Counted from the first letter of the stretch, positions 46,864 through 58,799 are shown. The stretch: DNA of 64,000 nucleotides from Pseudomonas parafulva (GCF_002021815.1 NZ_CP019952.1:465001-529000), one strand, 5' to 3'. Notes: generated by a model from the letters alone, not told the origin. Made by a program: numbers and translations.

Positions 46864-46867
<4 letters not shown>
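45881..46867 (+). CDS. Exported esterase-like (phytase-like beta-propeller) protein
   Basis: A 328-residue exported protein. The signal peptide MIRWLLAACLPLVALPTLADT is followed by a domain resembling the esterase-like activity of phytase family: GNLSGLAQCRGSLWGVSDRDDDRLYRFELKDG, then DLDFEGITCDQAGNLYLVSE. These families fold as beta-propellers and may hydrolyse phosphoesters; the activity here is unproven. It starts at TTG 45881 overlapping the parE stop (TTGA), after GAGG. The GTGA overlap with the next gene makes the parE-parC interval one coupled unit. Confidence 0.82.
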
Positions 46868-49648
<2,781 letters not shown>

Positions 49649-49659
49649 GCATCCGACAG

Positions 49660-49692
49660 GCCCGCAATGGCGATTCCACCGCCGTTGCGGGC
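49660..49692 (+). terminator. Strong hairpin downstream of parC
   Basis: Arms GCCCGCAA / TTGCGGGC, continued inward by a T-G wobble and GGCG/CGCC, give a 13-bp stem with loop ATTCCAC. There is no T-run, so it may be a 3' stabiliser rather than a terminator. It lies 11 bp after the stop. Confidence 0.55.
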
Positions 49693-49817
49693 AGAAATGC
49701 TGGAGTCGGGCACTTATTTCGCGGATGATATGCCCCCTGCGGTGCCGGCGTAGCCGTGTGCCCGTTTGAATCCATACGTATCACTGCGGCGTGCCTGAAG
49801 GCAGCCGCCTGGATGGG

Positions 49818-50531
49818 ATGATGAAATTTCTGCGCCTTCCCTTTGCGCTGTTGATGACGGGTCTATTGGGCCTTGGCGGGTGCACCATGCACCAGCCGGT
49901 TGCCTTGTACCAGCTCGACAGCGGTGATCCTGGCCAGCCGTCGCAACATGCGGGCATGGCCGTCGTACTCGGCCCGGTTTCGGTGGCCGACTATCTGCAA
50001 CGTGAGACGTTCCTGCAACGCCAGGCCGACGGCAGCCTCAGTGCTGCGACCGACGGGCGCTGGGCAGGCAGCCTGTCCTCGGATATTGACCAGTTGCTGG
50101 TGCGGCAGCTGGCCTGGCGTCTGGACAGCCAGCGCGTGGTGCTGGCGCCGGCGACGGCAGGTTTCAGCCCGGACGTGCAAGTGCTGCTATCGATCACGCG
50201 ACTGGACTCTGGCAAGAACCAACCCGCGGTTCTGGATGCACAATGGCGTGTGCTCGACCGCCGTGGTCAGGTGCGTGACAACCGCATCGTACATTTAGAG
50301 CAGAAGCATGAAGGCAGCGAGGCCTCGCAGGTCCAGGCGCAAGGGCAACTGTTGCAGAAGCTGGCCGAGCAACTAAGCACTGCGGTCAAGCCGTTGGCAA
50401 ACCAGCCGGCCATCGCCGAAGCCGCACCCAAGAAGCCTGCAGCGCCTGTGCAGGTCAAGAAGCAGCCCGAGAAATCCAAAATCCCGATGGCCTCGCCGAT
50501 TCGTACCGACATGGAAGTGTATCGGTTCTGA
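49818..50531 (+). CDS. PqiC/ABC-auxiliary-type outer membrane lipoprotein
   Basis: A 237-residue lipoprotein of the ABC-type transport auxiliary (PqiC/YmbA) family. The signal peptide ends in LLGLGGC (Cys about residue 21), followed by YQLDSGDPGQ and VVLGPVSVADYLQRE, the usual conserved start. Family members help MCE systems move lipids between membranes, but no MCE genes are adjacent, so the partner is elsewhere. The C-terminal 45 residues are Ala/Pro/Lys-rich (PKKPAAPVQVKKQPEK), perhaps a periplasm-spanning linker. ATG 49818 or 49821 are both possible. Confidence 0.82.
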   Translation: MMKFLRLPFALLMTGLLGLGGCTMHQPVALYQLDSGDPGQPSQHAGMAVVLGPVSVADYLQRETFLQRQADGSLSAATDGRWAGSLSSDIDQLLVRQLAWRLDSQRVVLAPATAGFSPDVQVLLSITRLDSGKNQPAVLDAQWRVLDRRGQVRDNRIVHLEQKHEGSEASQVQAQGQLLQKLAEQLSTAVKPLANQPAIAEAAPKKPAAPVQVKKQPEKSKIPMASPIRTDMEVYRF

Positions 50532-50542
50532 TCGAAGACCAG

Positions 50543-50580
50543 CCACGAAAAAGCCCGCATCAAGGCGGGCTTTTTCGTGG
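50543..50580. terminator. Bidirectional rho-independent terminator
   Basis: Perfect 16-bp inverted repeat: CCACGAAAAAGCCCGC, loop ATCAAG, then GCGGGCTTTTTCGTGG. Five T after the GC stem on each strand. It lies between the convergent lipoprotein gene and the YtjB-like gene. Confidence 0.95.
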
Positions 50581-50616
50581 GCGCTGTACGGCGCCGCGCA
50601 GCGACCCTGTAATGGC

Positions 50617-52059
50617 TCAGGCGCGGCGTTCGTGCATGCGGGCCAGCTGGCGCTCCAGCATCGAGGGGTATGGCTCCATCAGGCGCTCCACACAGCAGGC
50701 GCCTTCCGGGCTTGCAATGGGGCGGATGCGAGCACGCTGGCGAATCAAACCGTCGTCATTGACCTTGCGCTCGACCAGCAACAGATTGCGGCTGTGTTGA
50801 GACAGTGCCAGCGCATCCTGCACCTTCTCAGCCATCAGCAGGTCGACCAGTTCCAGGCCATCGAGGTCATTGCTCATGGCAAGGCCCAGTTGCAGTTGCA
50901 AGGTGATGCCGCTGTCAGCGACGTCGATCTGCAAGGCATGGCCCAAGGCACGTAGCAACTCACCGCAACAGATGGCATTGGTAAGGTAGTCCTCGCCGCA
51001 CTGGCGGCTGTGGAACAGGACCAACGTACTGCCATCGTTGAGGGTGTGGGTTTCGCCCTCGTACAGCGAGGCCGCATGCTCCAGGCACTCCTGATAGCGC
51101 TCGGTAAGCTCGGTCAGGCGGGTGCGCGGCAAACGCCGCAGCTGCTCCTGGGAACCCAGTTGCACGGCAAGCACTGCGCTGAACTGGGGCTCATCGGACT
51201 CCATTTCGATCGCATGCGCCGGTGTGTCGTCCAGCAGGCCGGCGAATGCCTCGTCGTCATCGTCCGCGCTGGTCACGGTAGTGCGCTGGGCAGGCTTGGA
51301 AACGGGGGCGGGCGCTTCATCGAAGTGCTCGTCGTCCTCCAGTTCCGGTTCCGGCTCTGGCGGAGGCGGTGGCGCCAGTCGGGCGTGCAGTTGCCGGGCG
51401 ATGTCGCCGATCTCGTCCTGGCGGTCGGTGGCGGGCGTGTAATACTGCGGGTCGCGCAACCAGACCCGCAGTTGCAGCAGCGGCAAGGTGATGAATCGGC
51501 CCTGGCGCAGGCTCAAGGTCAGGGCGAGCACCAGCAGAATGGCCGCCAGGATAGCCATGCTCTGCATGCTGATCAGCATGGGCTGCTGGAACTGGCTCAT
51601 GTCCAGGCTCATGCGCAGTTGTCCGGCGGCCACGTCCTGGAAGGTGATCTTGGTCTGATAGACGCCCTCGGCCTCACCCAGCAGGCTGTTGCGCGGACGC
51701 TGGCCTGCCTCGGCGAGGATGCGGTTGTCGACACTGTAGATGGCGGCATGCGCCACCAGCGGGTTCTTCACCAGGTTGCCCAGCAGCACGTTGAGGCTGA
51801 GGATATCGTTGGCCACCAGCAACTCGGTCGCCGACGTGGCCGTCTGGGTCGTCAGGCTCTGGCCCACGGCATCGGCCTGGTCGTGCATGGCCTGCTTGAA
51901 CTGCAACCCCATTACGCAGGCATAGATCACCAGCGCCAGGGCCACCAGGAAAATGTTGGTGCAGGCGATGCGCAATGCCAATGGCACGCGACGTTGACTC
52001 AGGGCGCGATAGATCATCAGGAAGAAATTGTCTGTTTTGACTGAGGTGGGCCGGTTCAC
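50617..52059 (-). CDS. YtjB/AhpA-family membrane protein (SMP_2 domain)
   Basis: A 480-residue inner-membrane protein with two TM segments (about residues 28-50 and 165-187) framing a periplasmic domain. A cytosolic part holds a low-complexity stretch PPPPEPEPELEDDEHFDEAP (about 228-247). Resemblance to the SMP_2 family (E. coli YtjB, historically called a haemolysin-like virulence factor) is supported by divergent placement next to serB, exactly as in E. coli. Function is unsettled. The GTG start at 52059 has only a weak GAG upstream; an ATG at 52017 is an alternative. The sensor-like topology hints at signalling, but no kinase or GGDEF motif is present. Confidence 0.75.
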   Translation of the reverse strand: MNRPTSVKTDNFFLMIYRALSQRRVPLALRIACTNIFLVALALVIYACVMGLQFKQAMHDQADAVGQSLTTQTATSATELLVANDILSLNVLLGNLVKNPLVAHAAIYSVDNRILAEAGQRPRNSLLGEAEGVYQTKITFQDVAAGQLRMSLDMSQFQQPMLISMQSMAILAAILLVLALTLSLRQGRFITLPLLQLRVWLRDPQYYTPATDRQDEIGDIARQLHARLAPPPPPEPEPELEDDEHFDEAPAPVSKPAQRTTVTSADDDDEAFAGLLDDTPAHAIEMESDEPQFSAVLAVQLGSQEQLRRLPRTRLTELTERYQECLEHAASLYEGETHTLNDGSTLVLFHSRQCGEDYLTNAICCGELLRALGHALQIDVADSGITLQLQLGLAMSNDLDGLELVDLLMAEKVQDALALSQHSRNLLLVERKVNDDGLIRQRARIRPIASPEGACCVERLMEPYPSMLERQLARMHERRA

Positions 52060-52193
52060 TGAGCTCGGCTCTTAATGGCATGAAGTGGGGGGCAGTATAG
52101 CGACACGGGTTTTGTCGGCAAAGTATCGTTAGCGCCCGATGGTCACGGAAAATCGGTAGAATGCGCATTTTTCATCGAAGTCGGAGCCTGGTT

Positions 52194-53408
52194 GTGCGCG
52201 AAATCGTCCTGATCAACATCACCGGTGAGGACCGCCCCGGTCTTACCGCTGCCATCACTGGCGTCCTGCTGCAGGGCGGTGTGAGCATTCTCGACATCGG
52301 CCTGGCGGTGATGCACGGCACGCTGTCGTTCGGCATCCTGGTGGATATCCCGGATAACGAAGTGGCGACCAAGCTGCTGCAGAGTGTCCAGGCCAAGGCG
52401 CACGAGCTGAACTTGCAGGCGCGCTACACACCGATTTCCGAAGCGGACTACCAGCACTGGGCCGATGGCCATGGTGAAGCACGGCACATGGTGACCCTGC
52501 TTAGCCGCAAGATCTCGCCCGACCAGTTACAGCGTGTCAGCGCCATCATCAGCCAGCACGGGCTGACCATCGAGCGCATCGAGCGCCTGTCGGCTCGAGT
52601 GGCGCTGGACGCGGACACCAGCAAGGGCAAGGCCGCGGTGGAGATTTCGGTTCGCGGCGAGCCTGACGATGGCCAGGCGTTGCGCGCCGAGTTCTTTGCC
52701 TTGTCCGAGGCCCTGAGCATCGACATCGCCTTCCAGCGGGACGACCTGTTCCGCCGCAACCGCCGCCTGGCCGTGTTCGACATGGATTCGACCCTGATCG
52801 AGGCCGAAGTGATCGACGAGCTGGCCAAGGCCGCTGGCGTGGGCGAGCAGGTCGCGGCAATCACCGAGCGGGCCATGCGGGGCGAGTTGGACTTCCGGGC
52901 CAGTTTCAAGGAACGCATGGCGCTGCTCAAGGGCCTGGATGTCAGCGTACTGGATGAAATCGGCGCATCGCTGCGCTTGACCGAGGGCGCGGAAAACCTC
53001 TTTGCCGAGCTCAAGCGCCTGGGTTACAAGACCGCCATTTTGTCGGGTGGCTTCACCTACTTCGCCCGCCAGGTACAGGCGCGCCTGGGCATCGACTATG
53101 TCTTTGCCAATGAGCTGGAAGTGGTCGACGGCAAGGTGACTGGCGTGGCGGTGGAGCCTATCGTCGATGCCCAGCGCAAGGCCGAGCTGCTCCAGCAACT
53201 GGCCAGCGAAGAGGGCCTGCAACTGGAGCAGACCATCGCCGTTGGCGATGGCGCGAACGACCTGCCGATGCTGGCGTTGGCGGGGCTGGGCGTGGCCTTC
53301 CGCGCCAAGCCGCTGGTGCGTCAGTCGGCCAAGCAGGCGATTTCCACGCTGGGCCTTGATGGTGTGCTGTACCTGCTGGGCCTGCGCGATCGCGATACCC
53401 GCGGCTGA
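52194..53408 (+). CDS. serB: Phosphoserine phosphatase SerB
   Basis: A 404-residue enzyme for the last step of serine synthesis. The N-terminal ACT-type domain (about 1-180) begins MREIVLINITGEDRPGLTAAI. The HAD phosphatase domain has the nucleophile motif FDMDSTLIE, SGGFTYF and GDGANDLPML. The GTG start at 52194 is chosen because GGAG lies 8 nt upstream and the length fits Pseudomonas SerB; a longer open frame begins at 52161. A TAGAAT -10-like box sits at 52157-52162. It is divergent from the YtjB-like gene. Confidence 0.96.
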   Translation: MREIVLINITGEDRPGLTAAITGVLLQGGVSILDIGLAVMHGTLSFGILVDIPDNEVATKLLQSVQAKAHELNLQARYTPISEADYQHWADGHGEARHMVTLLSRKISPDQLQRVSAIISQHGLTIERIERLSARVALDADTSKGKAAVEISVRGEPDDGQALRAEFFALSEALSIDIAFQRDDLFRRNRRLAVFDMDSTLIEAEVIDELAKAAGVGEQVAAITERAMRGELDFRASFKERMALLKGLDVSVLDEIGASLRLTEGAENLFAELKRLGYKTAILSGGFTYFARQVQARLGIDYVFANELEVVDGKVTGVAVEPIVDAQRKAELLQQLASEEGLQLEQTIAVGDGANDLPMLALAGLGVAFRAKPLVRQSAKQAISTLGLDGVLYLLGLRDRDTRG

Positions 53409-53425
53409 TCCAGCCTGCGCAGACC

Positions 53426-53457
53426 CCAGGGTTTTGGCGTTAGCGCCCGAACCCTGG
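53426..53457. terminator. Hairpin between convergent serB and psd
   Basis: Outer arms CCAGGGTT / AACCCTGG, inner arms GGCG / CGCC around TTAG. It lies 17 bp past the serB stop and 18 bp from the psd stop; no strong T-run. Confidence 0.6.
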
Positions 53458-53474
53458 AGCCACGTCTCGGGCCA

Positions 53475-54338
53475 TCACGCCTGCAACGGGGTGGCCAACA
53501 GCTGGCCCATGCGCACCGCCGAGGCGGCGCCCACGTGTTCGGCCCATTTGACCTGGTCGGGGCCGAACAGCACGATCGCCGTCGAACCCAGCTTGAACCG
53601 ACCCAGTTCGGCGCCTTTTTCCAGGTGAATTGGCGCACGGCTGGCATCGTCGTAGCGGAAGGTCTTGAGCTCGCGCTTGGGCGGCGTGACCAGCCCTGCC
53701 CAGACGGTCTCGATGGAGGCCACGATCATGGCACCGACCAAGACAACCGCCATCGGGCCGCGCTCGGTGTCGAACAGGCAGACCACCCGCTCATTGCGAG
53801 CGAACAGTTCAGGCACGTTTTCTGCGGTGGTCTGGTTTACCGAGAACAGCCGCCCCGGCACGTAGACCATCTCGCGCAGCGTGCCTGCCAGCGGCATGTG
53901 CACGCGGTGGTAGTCCTTGGGTGACAGGTAGACAGTGGCAAACTCGCCGCCCATGAAGGGGGCTGCCAGGGCCGGGTCGCCGCCCAGCAGTTCCTGTGCG
54001 CTGTAACTGTGGCCCTTGGCCTGGAAGATGCGGCCGTGCTCGATCGGGCCAACCTGGCTCACTGCACCGTCGGCCGGGCACAGGATGGCGCCGGGGGTCT
54101 GGTCCAGGGGGCGTGCGCCTGGTTTCAGGGCGCGGGTGAAGAATGCGTTGAAGTGCTCATAGGCGGTCAAGTCTTCGACCAGCGCTTCACGCATGTCGAC
54201 CTGGTAGCGCTTGGCAAACCAGGCGGTGAAGGCGTTCTTGAACCAGCGGGCGCGGCACTCGGCAACGCAGCCGGCCAGGCGCGACAGCAGGTGATGCGGC
54301 AGCAGGTACTGGCTGATGATGAACAGACGGGATTTCAT
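53475..54338 (-). CDS. psd: Phosphatidylserine decarboxylase Psd
   Basis: A 287-residue inner-membrane enzyme making phosphatidylethanolamine. The self-cleavage motif FKLGST places the pyruvoyl-forming Ser at residue 252, near the C-terminus as usual. PADGAVSQ, HRVHMPLAG and GRLFSVNQTT are conserved. The length equals other Pseudomonas Psd proteins. AAGGAA precedes the ATG at 54338. It is 9 bp downstream of rhdA on the same strand, a likely operon. Confidence 0.97.
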   Translation of the reverse strand: MKSRLFIISQYLLPHHLLSRLAGCVAECRARWFKNAFTAWFAKRYQVDMREALVEDLTAYEHFNAFFTRALKPGARPLDQTPGAILCPADGAVSQVGPIEHGRIFQAKGHSYSAQELLGGDPALAAPFMGGEFATVYLSPKDYHRVHMPLAGTLREMVYVPGRLFSVNQTTAENVPELFARNERVVCLFDTERGPMAVVLVGAMIVASIETVWAGLVTPPKRELKTFRYDDASRAPIHLEKGAELGRFKLGSTAIVLFGPDQVKWAEHVGAASAVRMGQLLATPLQA

Positions 54339-54347
54339 TCAGGTTCC

Positions 54348-55157
54348 TTAAACTTCGACAGGCGTGTCCGGGTGGTTGCCCCACTCGCTCCAGGAGCCAG
54401 CGTACGCTTTGACTCGCGGGTAGCCCAGGGCCTTTGCCACCAGATAAGTGAAGCCGGAGCGGCGATGCGTCTGGCAGTGGGTGATCACTTCCTTGTCAGG
54501 CGTGATGCCAAGGGACTGCAGCACTTCGGCGATGTCCGGGCGGATGCGCAGATGGTCATTGAGATCCATGCCGGCGGTCCATTCGAAATTGACCGCACCA
54601 GGTATGTGCCCGCCTTTGGCCGCGAGCATTTTTTCGCCGGTGAATTCCTGTGGGGCGCGAGCATCCCAGATGGCCAGGTCATCGGCGCCCAGGCGGCTTT
54701 GCAGGTACTCGCGGGTGGCGGTGGGTTCCGAATGCAGTTGCAAACTCACCGGCCGGGTACCCTTGGCAGGCACATCGGTACTGAGCCGGTCGGCCGGCCA
54801 GGTCTGGATGCCACCGTTGAGATAGTGGTACCGGGTGTGACCGATCACATCGAGCAACCAGATGAAGCGGCCAGCCCAGCCACCGCCATCATCGTCATAC
54901 ACCACGTAGACCGCATCGCTGCGGTGGCCCAGTTCGCCGAACAGCTTTTCCAGGTCGCTCTGCGGCGGTAGCAGCCCAGGCGCAGGCGGCTGGCCGAGCT
55001 GGGTCCGCTTGCCCTCGACGAAATGCGCGCCCGGGATATGCCCGCTGACGTAACGATTGGCGCTGCTGAGGTCGACCAGGATCAGGTCGGGCGAGCCCAG
55101 GCGTGGCAACAGGTCGGCGGCTTCGATCACCAGCGGCAGGCCGGAAAAGTCGGTCAT
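54348..55157 (-). CDS. rhdA: Thiosulfate sulfurtransferase (rhodanese) RhdA
   Basis: A 269-residue two-domain rhodanese transferring sulfur from thiosulfate to cyanide or other acceptors. The active-site loop is HCQTHRRS with Cys228, matching Azotobacter RhdA (CQTHHR, Cys230). The inactive N-terminal rhodanese domain covers about 1-135. GGAGA lies 6 nt before ATG 55157. It is followed by psd at 9 bp, an arrangement seen across pseudomonads. It may supply sulfur for iron-sulfur cluster work. Confidence 0.93.
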   Translation of the reverse strand: MTDFSGLPLVIEAADLLPRLGSPDLILVDLSSANRYVSGHIPGAHFVEGKRTQLGQPPAPGLLPPQSDLEKLFGELGHRSDAVYVVYDDDGGGWAGRFIWLLDVIGHTRYHYLNGGIQTWPADRLSTDVPAKGTRPVSLQLHSEPTATREYLQSRLGADDLAIWDARAPQEFTGEKMLAAKGGHIPGAVNFEWTAGMDLNDHLRIRPDIAEVLQSLGITPDKEVITHCQTHRRSGFTYLVAKALGYPRVKAYAGSWSEWGNHPDTPVEV

Positions 55158-55199
55158 CCACGGTCTCCAGTGTGCAAAGGGGCGATTGTAGCGCAAGGC

Positions 55200-56735
55200 T
55201 CAGCCGTTGCGGTTGGCAAACACCCACAGCGCCCGTTCGATGCATTGCGAGGTTTTGCCAAAAGCCTGCACGCTGATGTCGGCCAAGGGCCGGCACCCCT
55301 GGTCGGCCACCAATAACATGACCACCTGGTCATTGACCGCCAGCGAGCGCAGCAGGACATGCTCGCCTCGGAACAGGGCACGCAAGGGCGGCGGCAACAA
55401 CGAGGCGAACTGCGTGTGGTTTTCGGGCGTGATGCGCAGTTGCCCGGCCTTGGACATCAGCTTTTGCAGCAGCTTGTTCGCCGCCACCGGCAATACCAGG
55501 CTGGTCGCCTCTTTCGCTAGCCCGGCCGCCTGTTGCACGCGCAGGCAGTCATTGGCCCGGTCCAGGCCAAGCAGCAGCAGGCGTTGCATGCCGCACGCCA
55601 GTACCGCCTCACGGGCTTGGGCCGCCAGGTGCACGGTATTGGTGAAAGGGCTGGGCTGGGCCAGCAAGTCCTGGCAGAGCGACCGCCAGCGCGCCAGTTC
55701 ATCGGCGGTGGGGGGCGGGGGCGCCAGCATGTCCGGGTGGGGGCGGCGTTGATGCCATGGCCAGATCAAGGCCTCGGCTGGGTGGAACAGTGCCAGGCGC
55801 GCATGGCGCCTGGCACTAGCCGCGGCTTGCTGGTGCACCTGCTGCTGTATGTCTTCGAGCGAGGTCTGCAGGTAGAGTGCGGTCAGCAGTTGCCAGCGCA
55901 GCAGATGGGGATTGTCCCAGCCCACCTGGGCTGCCAGCGCCAGGTTATTGGCCAACAGCACGGTGTTGGCCGGTTGATTGAACCAGCGCCGCAGACCGGG
56001 CTCGGCATCGAGCCGATGTTGTTGGTTGAGCAGGTCTTCGTCCCGGGCGATGTTCAACACCTGGGCAAGCTGCTCGCGCTCTTCGAGCAGCAGACGGTAA
56101 CCCTGGGTCACCCATTGCGGCAGGCGCCACTGCTGGGCCACGGCCTGGCACAGCGCCATGATGCGAACACCGAACAGCTCCTGCTCGACAATGGCGGCGT
56201 CTTCTCCTTTATGGATGACCCGCAGCTCCCAGGTGTCGAGCAGCTTCGGGTGGGCCAATGCCAGCGGCCATAACGGGGACAGAAACAGCAGGCTACCCCA
56301 GTGGATTTCCTGCCACAGCCGCGCCAGTCGGCTGGCGAACAGGCCACTGGCCTGCTGCGAGGCATGCTGGCTGATCATCTGGAACTGGCGCAGCACCGGC
56401 GGGATGTCTTCCATCGGCAGCGCTGGCAGGCGCTTGAGCAGCAGTGCGCTGCGCTCAAGGCCCAGGCGATTGAGCGCAATTTCCAGGCTTTCGGCCGGCT
56501 CGGCCTGGCTGGCGTTGGTCGGGTGGTTGGCTTCGCGCATCACCGACAGCACCAGGGCCGGGCTGTCCTGCATCAGCTCGGCGATGTCGCGCAATGAACG
56601 CCGGTTATCGTTGATGGCCGCCATGACCCGGTCGTAGCTGTGCTTGGGCACAGGAATGCGCACACTCTCCAGCAGCTTCACCCAGGCTTCTAACGTACGT
56701 GGGGCCTGGCCGGATACCTCGGTTTCAATTGGCAT
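55200..56735 (-). CDS. HDOD domain protein
   Basis: A 511-residue cytosolic protein. An HDOD domain (about residues 25-240) lies at the N-terminus (VRIPVPKHSYDRVMAAINDNRRSLRDIAELMQDSPALVLSVMREAN). The C-terminal region is longer and helical, with a possible ligand-binding end (LLPPPLRALFRGEHVLLRSLAVNDQVVMLLVADQG). HDOD proteins often act in signalling or chemotaxis without HD phosphohydrolase residues. It lies back-to-back with motA, which may hint at a link with motility. The start at 56735 (MPIETEVSG) has no clear ribosome site. Role unknown. Confidence 0.8.
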   Translation of the reverse strand: MPIETEVSGQAPRTLEAWVKLLESVRIPVPKHSYDRVMAAINDNRRSLRDIAELMQDSPALVLSVMREANHPTNASQAEPAESLEIALNRLGLERSALLLKRLPALPMEDIPPVLRQFQMISQHASQQASGLFASRLARLWQEIHWGSLLFLSPLWPLALAHPKLLDTWELRVIHKGEDAAIVEQELFGVRIMALCQAVAQQWRLPQWVTQGYRLLLEEREQLAQVLNIARDEDLLNQQHRLDAEPGLRRWFNQPANTVLLANNLALAAQVGWDNPHLLRWQLLTALYLQTSLEDIQQQVHQQAAASARRHARLALFHPAEALIWPWHQRRPHPDMLAPPPPTADELARWRSLCQDLLAQPSPFTNTVHLAAQAREAVLACGMQRLLLLGLDRANDCLRVQQAAGLAKEATSLVLPVAANKLLQKLMSKAGQLRITPENHTQFASLLPPPLRALFRGEHVLLRSLAVNDQVVMLLVADQGCRPLADISVQAFGKTSQCIERALWVFANRNG

Positions 56736-56774
56736 TTTGACATCAGTCCGAACTGGCTTTTCGCTTTTAGTGGC

Positions 56775-56801
56775 TATAGTCTGGCGCAGTTCTGCCGATA
56801 A
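56775..56801 (+). promoter_or_regulatory. Sigma-28 (FliA) promoter of motAB
   Basis: TATAGTCT (56775-56782), 11 bp, GCCGATAA (56794-56801). The known flagellar FliA consensus is TAAAGTTT-N11-GCCGATAA, so the -10 is perfect, the -35 matches 6 of 8, and the spacing is exact. It lies 65 bp before motA. Confidence 0.85.
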
Positions 56802-56865
56802 GGAGAAGAAGAGTTTTGACGCTCCCGCCTCTTTCCCTGACCACGACAGCAAGTGCTTTGAATCT

Positions 56866-57717
56866 ATGGCTAAAATTATCGGCATCATCGTCGTATTCGC
56901 GAGCGTACTCGGCGGCTACGTCCTTTCCCACGGCAAGATTGCGGCGCTGATCCAGCCGTTCGAAGTGCTGATCATCGGCGGCGCGGCCTTTGGTGCGTTT
57001 CTGCAGGCCAACCCTGGCTACATGACGATGCACGTTCTGAAGAAGTCGATGAAGATGTTCGGCTCGCGCTTCACCCATGCCTATTACCTGGAAGTGCTGG
57101 GACTGGTCTATGAAATTCTCAACAAGAGCCGCCGCGAAGGCATGATGGCCATCGAGGCCGACATCGAAGACGCCTCGGCCAGCCCGATCTTTGCCAAGTA
57201 CCCGACCGTACTGGCCGATGAGCGCATGACCGCGTTCGTCTGCGACTACCTGCGCATCATGTCCACCGGCAACATGGCCCCCCACGAACTCGAAGGTCTG
57301 TTCGACATGGAGCTGCTGAGCATGAAGGAGGAGCTGGAGCATCCGTCCCACGCGGTCACTGGGGTCGCAGACGGCATGCCAGGCTTCGGTATCGTTGCAG
57401 CCGTATTGGGTATCGTCGTCACCATGGCGTCGCTGGGCGATGGTGACCAGGCAGCCATCGGTATGCACGTGGGCGCCGCCTTGGTGGGTACCTTCTTCGG
57501 TATTCTCGCCGCCTACGGTTTCTTCGGCCCACTGGCCAAGTGCCTTGAGCACGATGCCAAGGAAGAACTCAACCTGTACGAGTCGATCAAGGCCTCGCTG
57601 GTCGCCTCGGCCTCGGGCATGCCGCCGTCGCTGGCCGTGGAGTTCGGGCGCAAGGTGCTGTACCCCAAGCATCGCCCCAGCTTCTCCGAGCTCGAGCAAG
57701 CGGTACGCGGTCGCTGA
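56866..57717 (+). CDS. motA: Flagellar stator protein MotA
   Basis: A 283-residue stator subunit with four TM helices, starting MAKIIGIIVVFASVLGGYVL. The cytoplasmic loop with conserved charged residues is present. PGFGIVAAVLGIVVTMASLGDG contains the proline-bearing TM3 motif, and the end of TM4 (GTFFGILAAYGFFGPLAK) is typical. It forms the proton channel with MotB and drives flagellar rotation. Transcribed from the sigma-28 promoter at 56775. It lies 3 bp before motB. Confidence 0.97.
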   Translation: MAKIIGIIVVFASVLGGYVLSHGKIAALIQPFEVLIIGGAAFGAFLQANPGYMTMHVLKKSMKMFGSRFTHAYYLEVLGLVYEILNKSRREGMMAIEADIEDASASPIFAKYPTVLADERMTAFVCDYLRIMSTGNMAPHELEGLFDMELLSMKEELEHPSHAVTGVADGMPGFGIVAAVLGIVVTMASLGDGDQAAIGMHVGAALVGTFFGILAAYGFFGPLAKCLEHDAKEELNLYESIKASLVASASGMPPSLAVEFGRKVLYPKHRPSFSELEQAVRGR

Positions 57718-57720
57718 GTC

Positions 57721-58743
57721 ATGGAGAACAATCAGCCCATCATCGTCAAGCGCGTAAAGCGCTTTGGCGGCGGCCACCACGGTGGCGCCTGGAAGATCGC
57801 CTTTGCCGACTTCGCCACGGCCATGATGGCGTTCTTTCTGGTGCTGTGGTTGCTGTCGACCGCAACCCCTGAGCAGAAGATCGCCATCGCCGGGTACTTC
57901 AAGGACCCGATCGGCTTCTCCGAGAGTGGTACACCCTACGTCATCGACCTGGGCGGCTCGCCCGAGCTGGCGCCGGAGAAGACCATCAACCCCGAGGTGA
58001 AATCGGAGCCGACCCCAGACACCAGCATCGAACTGAACAAGGACCAGGTGGAAACCATGGCCGAGCAGGTCGAGCGCGAGCGCCTCGAGCTGCTGCTGCA
58101 GGAGTTGCAGAACAAGGTGGAGGAGAACCCGCAGCTGCAGAAGTTCAAGGACCAGATCCTGTTCGAGATCACCCAGGACGGCCTGCGCATCCAGATCATG
58201 GACGCCGAGAACCGGCCCATGTTCGACATCGGCAGTGCACGCTTGCAGCCCTATTTCGAGGACATCCTGCTGGCCATGGCCGATACCATCAAGACCGTGC
58301 CCAACAAGATCAGCGTCAGTGGCCATACCGATGCCAAGCCGTACGCAGGCGCTGGCGAGTTCGGCAACTGGGAGCTGTCGGCCAACCGTGCCAACGCTGC
58401 GCGGCGGGCCCTGGTGGCAGGGGGTTATCCAGATGGCCAGGTGGCACGGGTGGTGGGGTATGCGTCTTCGTCGCTGTTCGATCGCAAGAACCCGTTCAAC
58501 CCGGTAAACCGTCGGATCGACATCATCGTGCTGACCAAGAAGGCCCAGCGTGATATCGAAGGCGAGCAGGGCGCCGCGCCACCGCCGGCGCAAGCCCCTA
58601 CCGGGGCGCAGCCACCTTCAACGACTGCACCGGCACCCTCGGCGGCCGATGACCATACGCCCATGCAACCACGTGAGTTGCGCCAGAAGCTCAACATCTT
58701 CGAGGACGGCACGTTGAAGATGGATGAGACCAAGGAACAGTAA
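57721..58743 (+). CDS. motB: Flagellar stator protein MotB
   Basis: A 340-residue stator protein. The single TM helix contains the proton-accepting Asp30 (KIAFADFATAMMAFFLVLWLL). A periplasmic linker/plug region is followed by an OmpA-like peptidoglycan-binding domain (about 150-275) with SGHTDAKPY and NWELSANRANAARR. The C-terminal tail is Pro/Ala-rich. The enteric length is about 308, so this tail is a little longer. It is co-transcribed with motA and ends convergently with rsgA. Confidence 0.97.
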   Translation: MENNQPIIVKRVKRFGGGHHGGAWKIAFADFATAMMAFFLVLWLLSTATPEQKIAIAGYFKDPIGFSESGTPYVIDLGGSPELAPEKTINPEVKSEPTPDTSIELNKDQVETMAEQVERERLELLLQELQNKVEENPQLQKFKDQILFEITQDGLRIQIMDAENRPMFDIGSARLQPYFEDILLAMADTIKTVPNKISVSGHTDAKPYAGAGEFGNWELSANRANAARRALVAGGYPDGQVARVVGYASSSLFDRKNPFNPVNRRIDIIVLTKKAQRDIEGEQGAAPPPAQAPTGAQPPSTTAPAPSAADDHTPMQPRELRQKLNIFEDGTLKMDETKEQ

Positions 58744-58749
58744 GGGCTT

Positions 58750-58769
58750 GGCAGCCCCGTTGGGCTGCC
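58750..58769 (+). terminator. Hairpin after motB
   Basis: Perfect GGCAGCCC-CGTT-GGGCTGCC, 6 bp past the stop; no T-run. Confidence 0.5.
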
Positions 58770-58799
58770 GGTCACTGCCGGGGCGGACAAGGCACCCCG

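Noticed and set aside
56767..58593. 608-codon minus-strand frame opposite motA and motB
   Set aside because: It covers two strongly conserved genes in antisense and would remove their promoter logic; no family resemblance.
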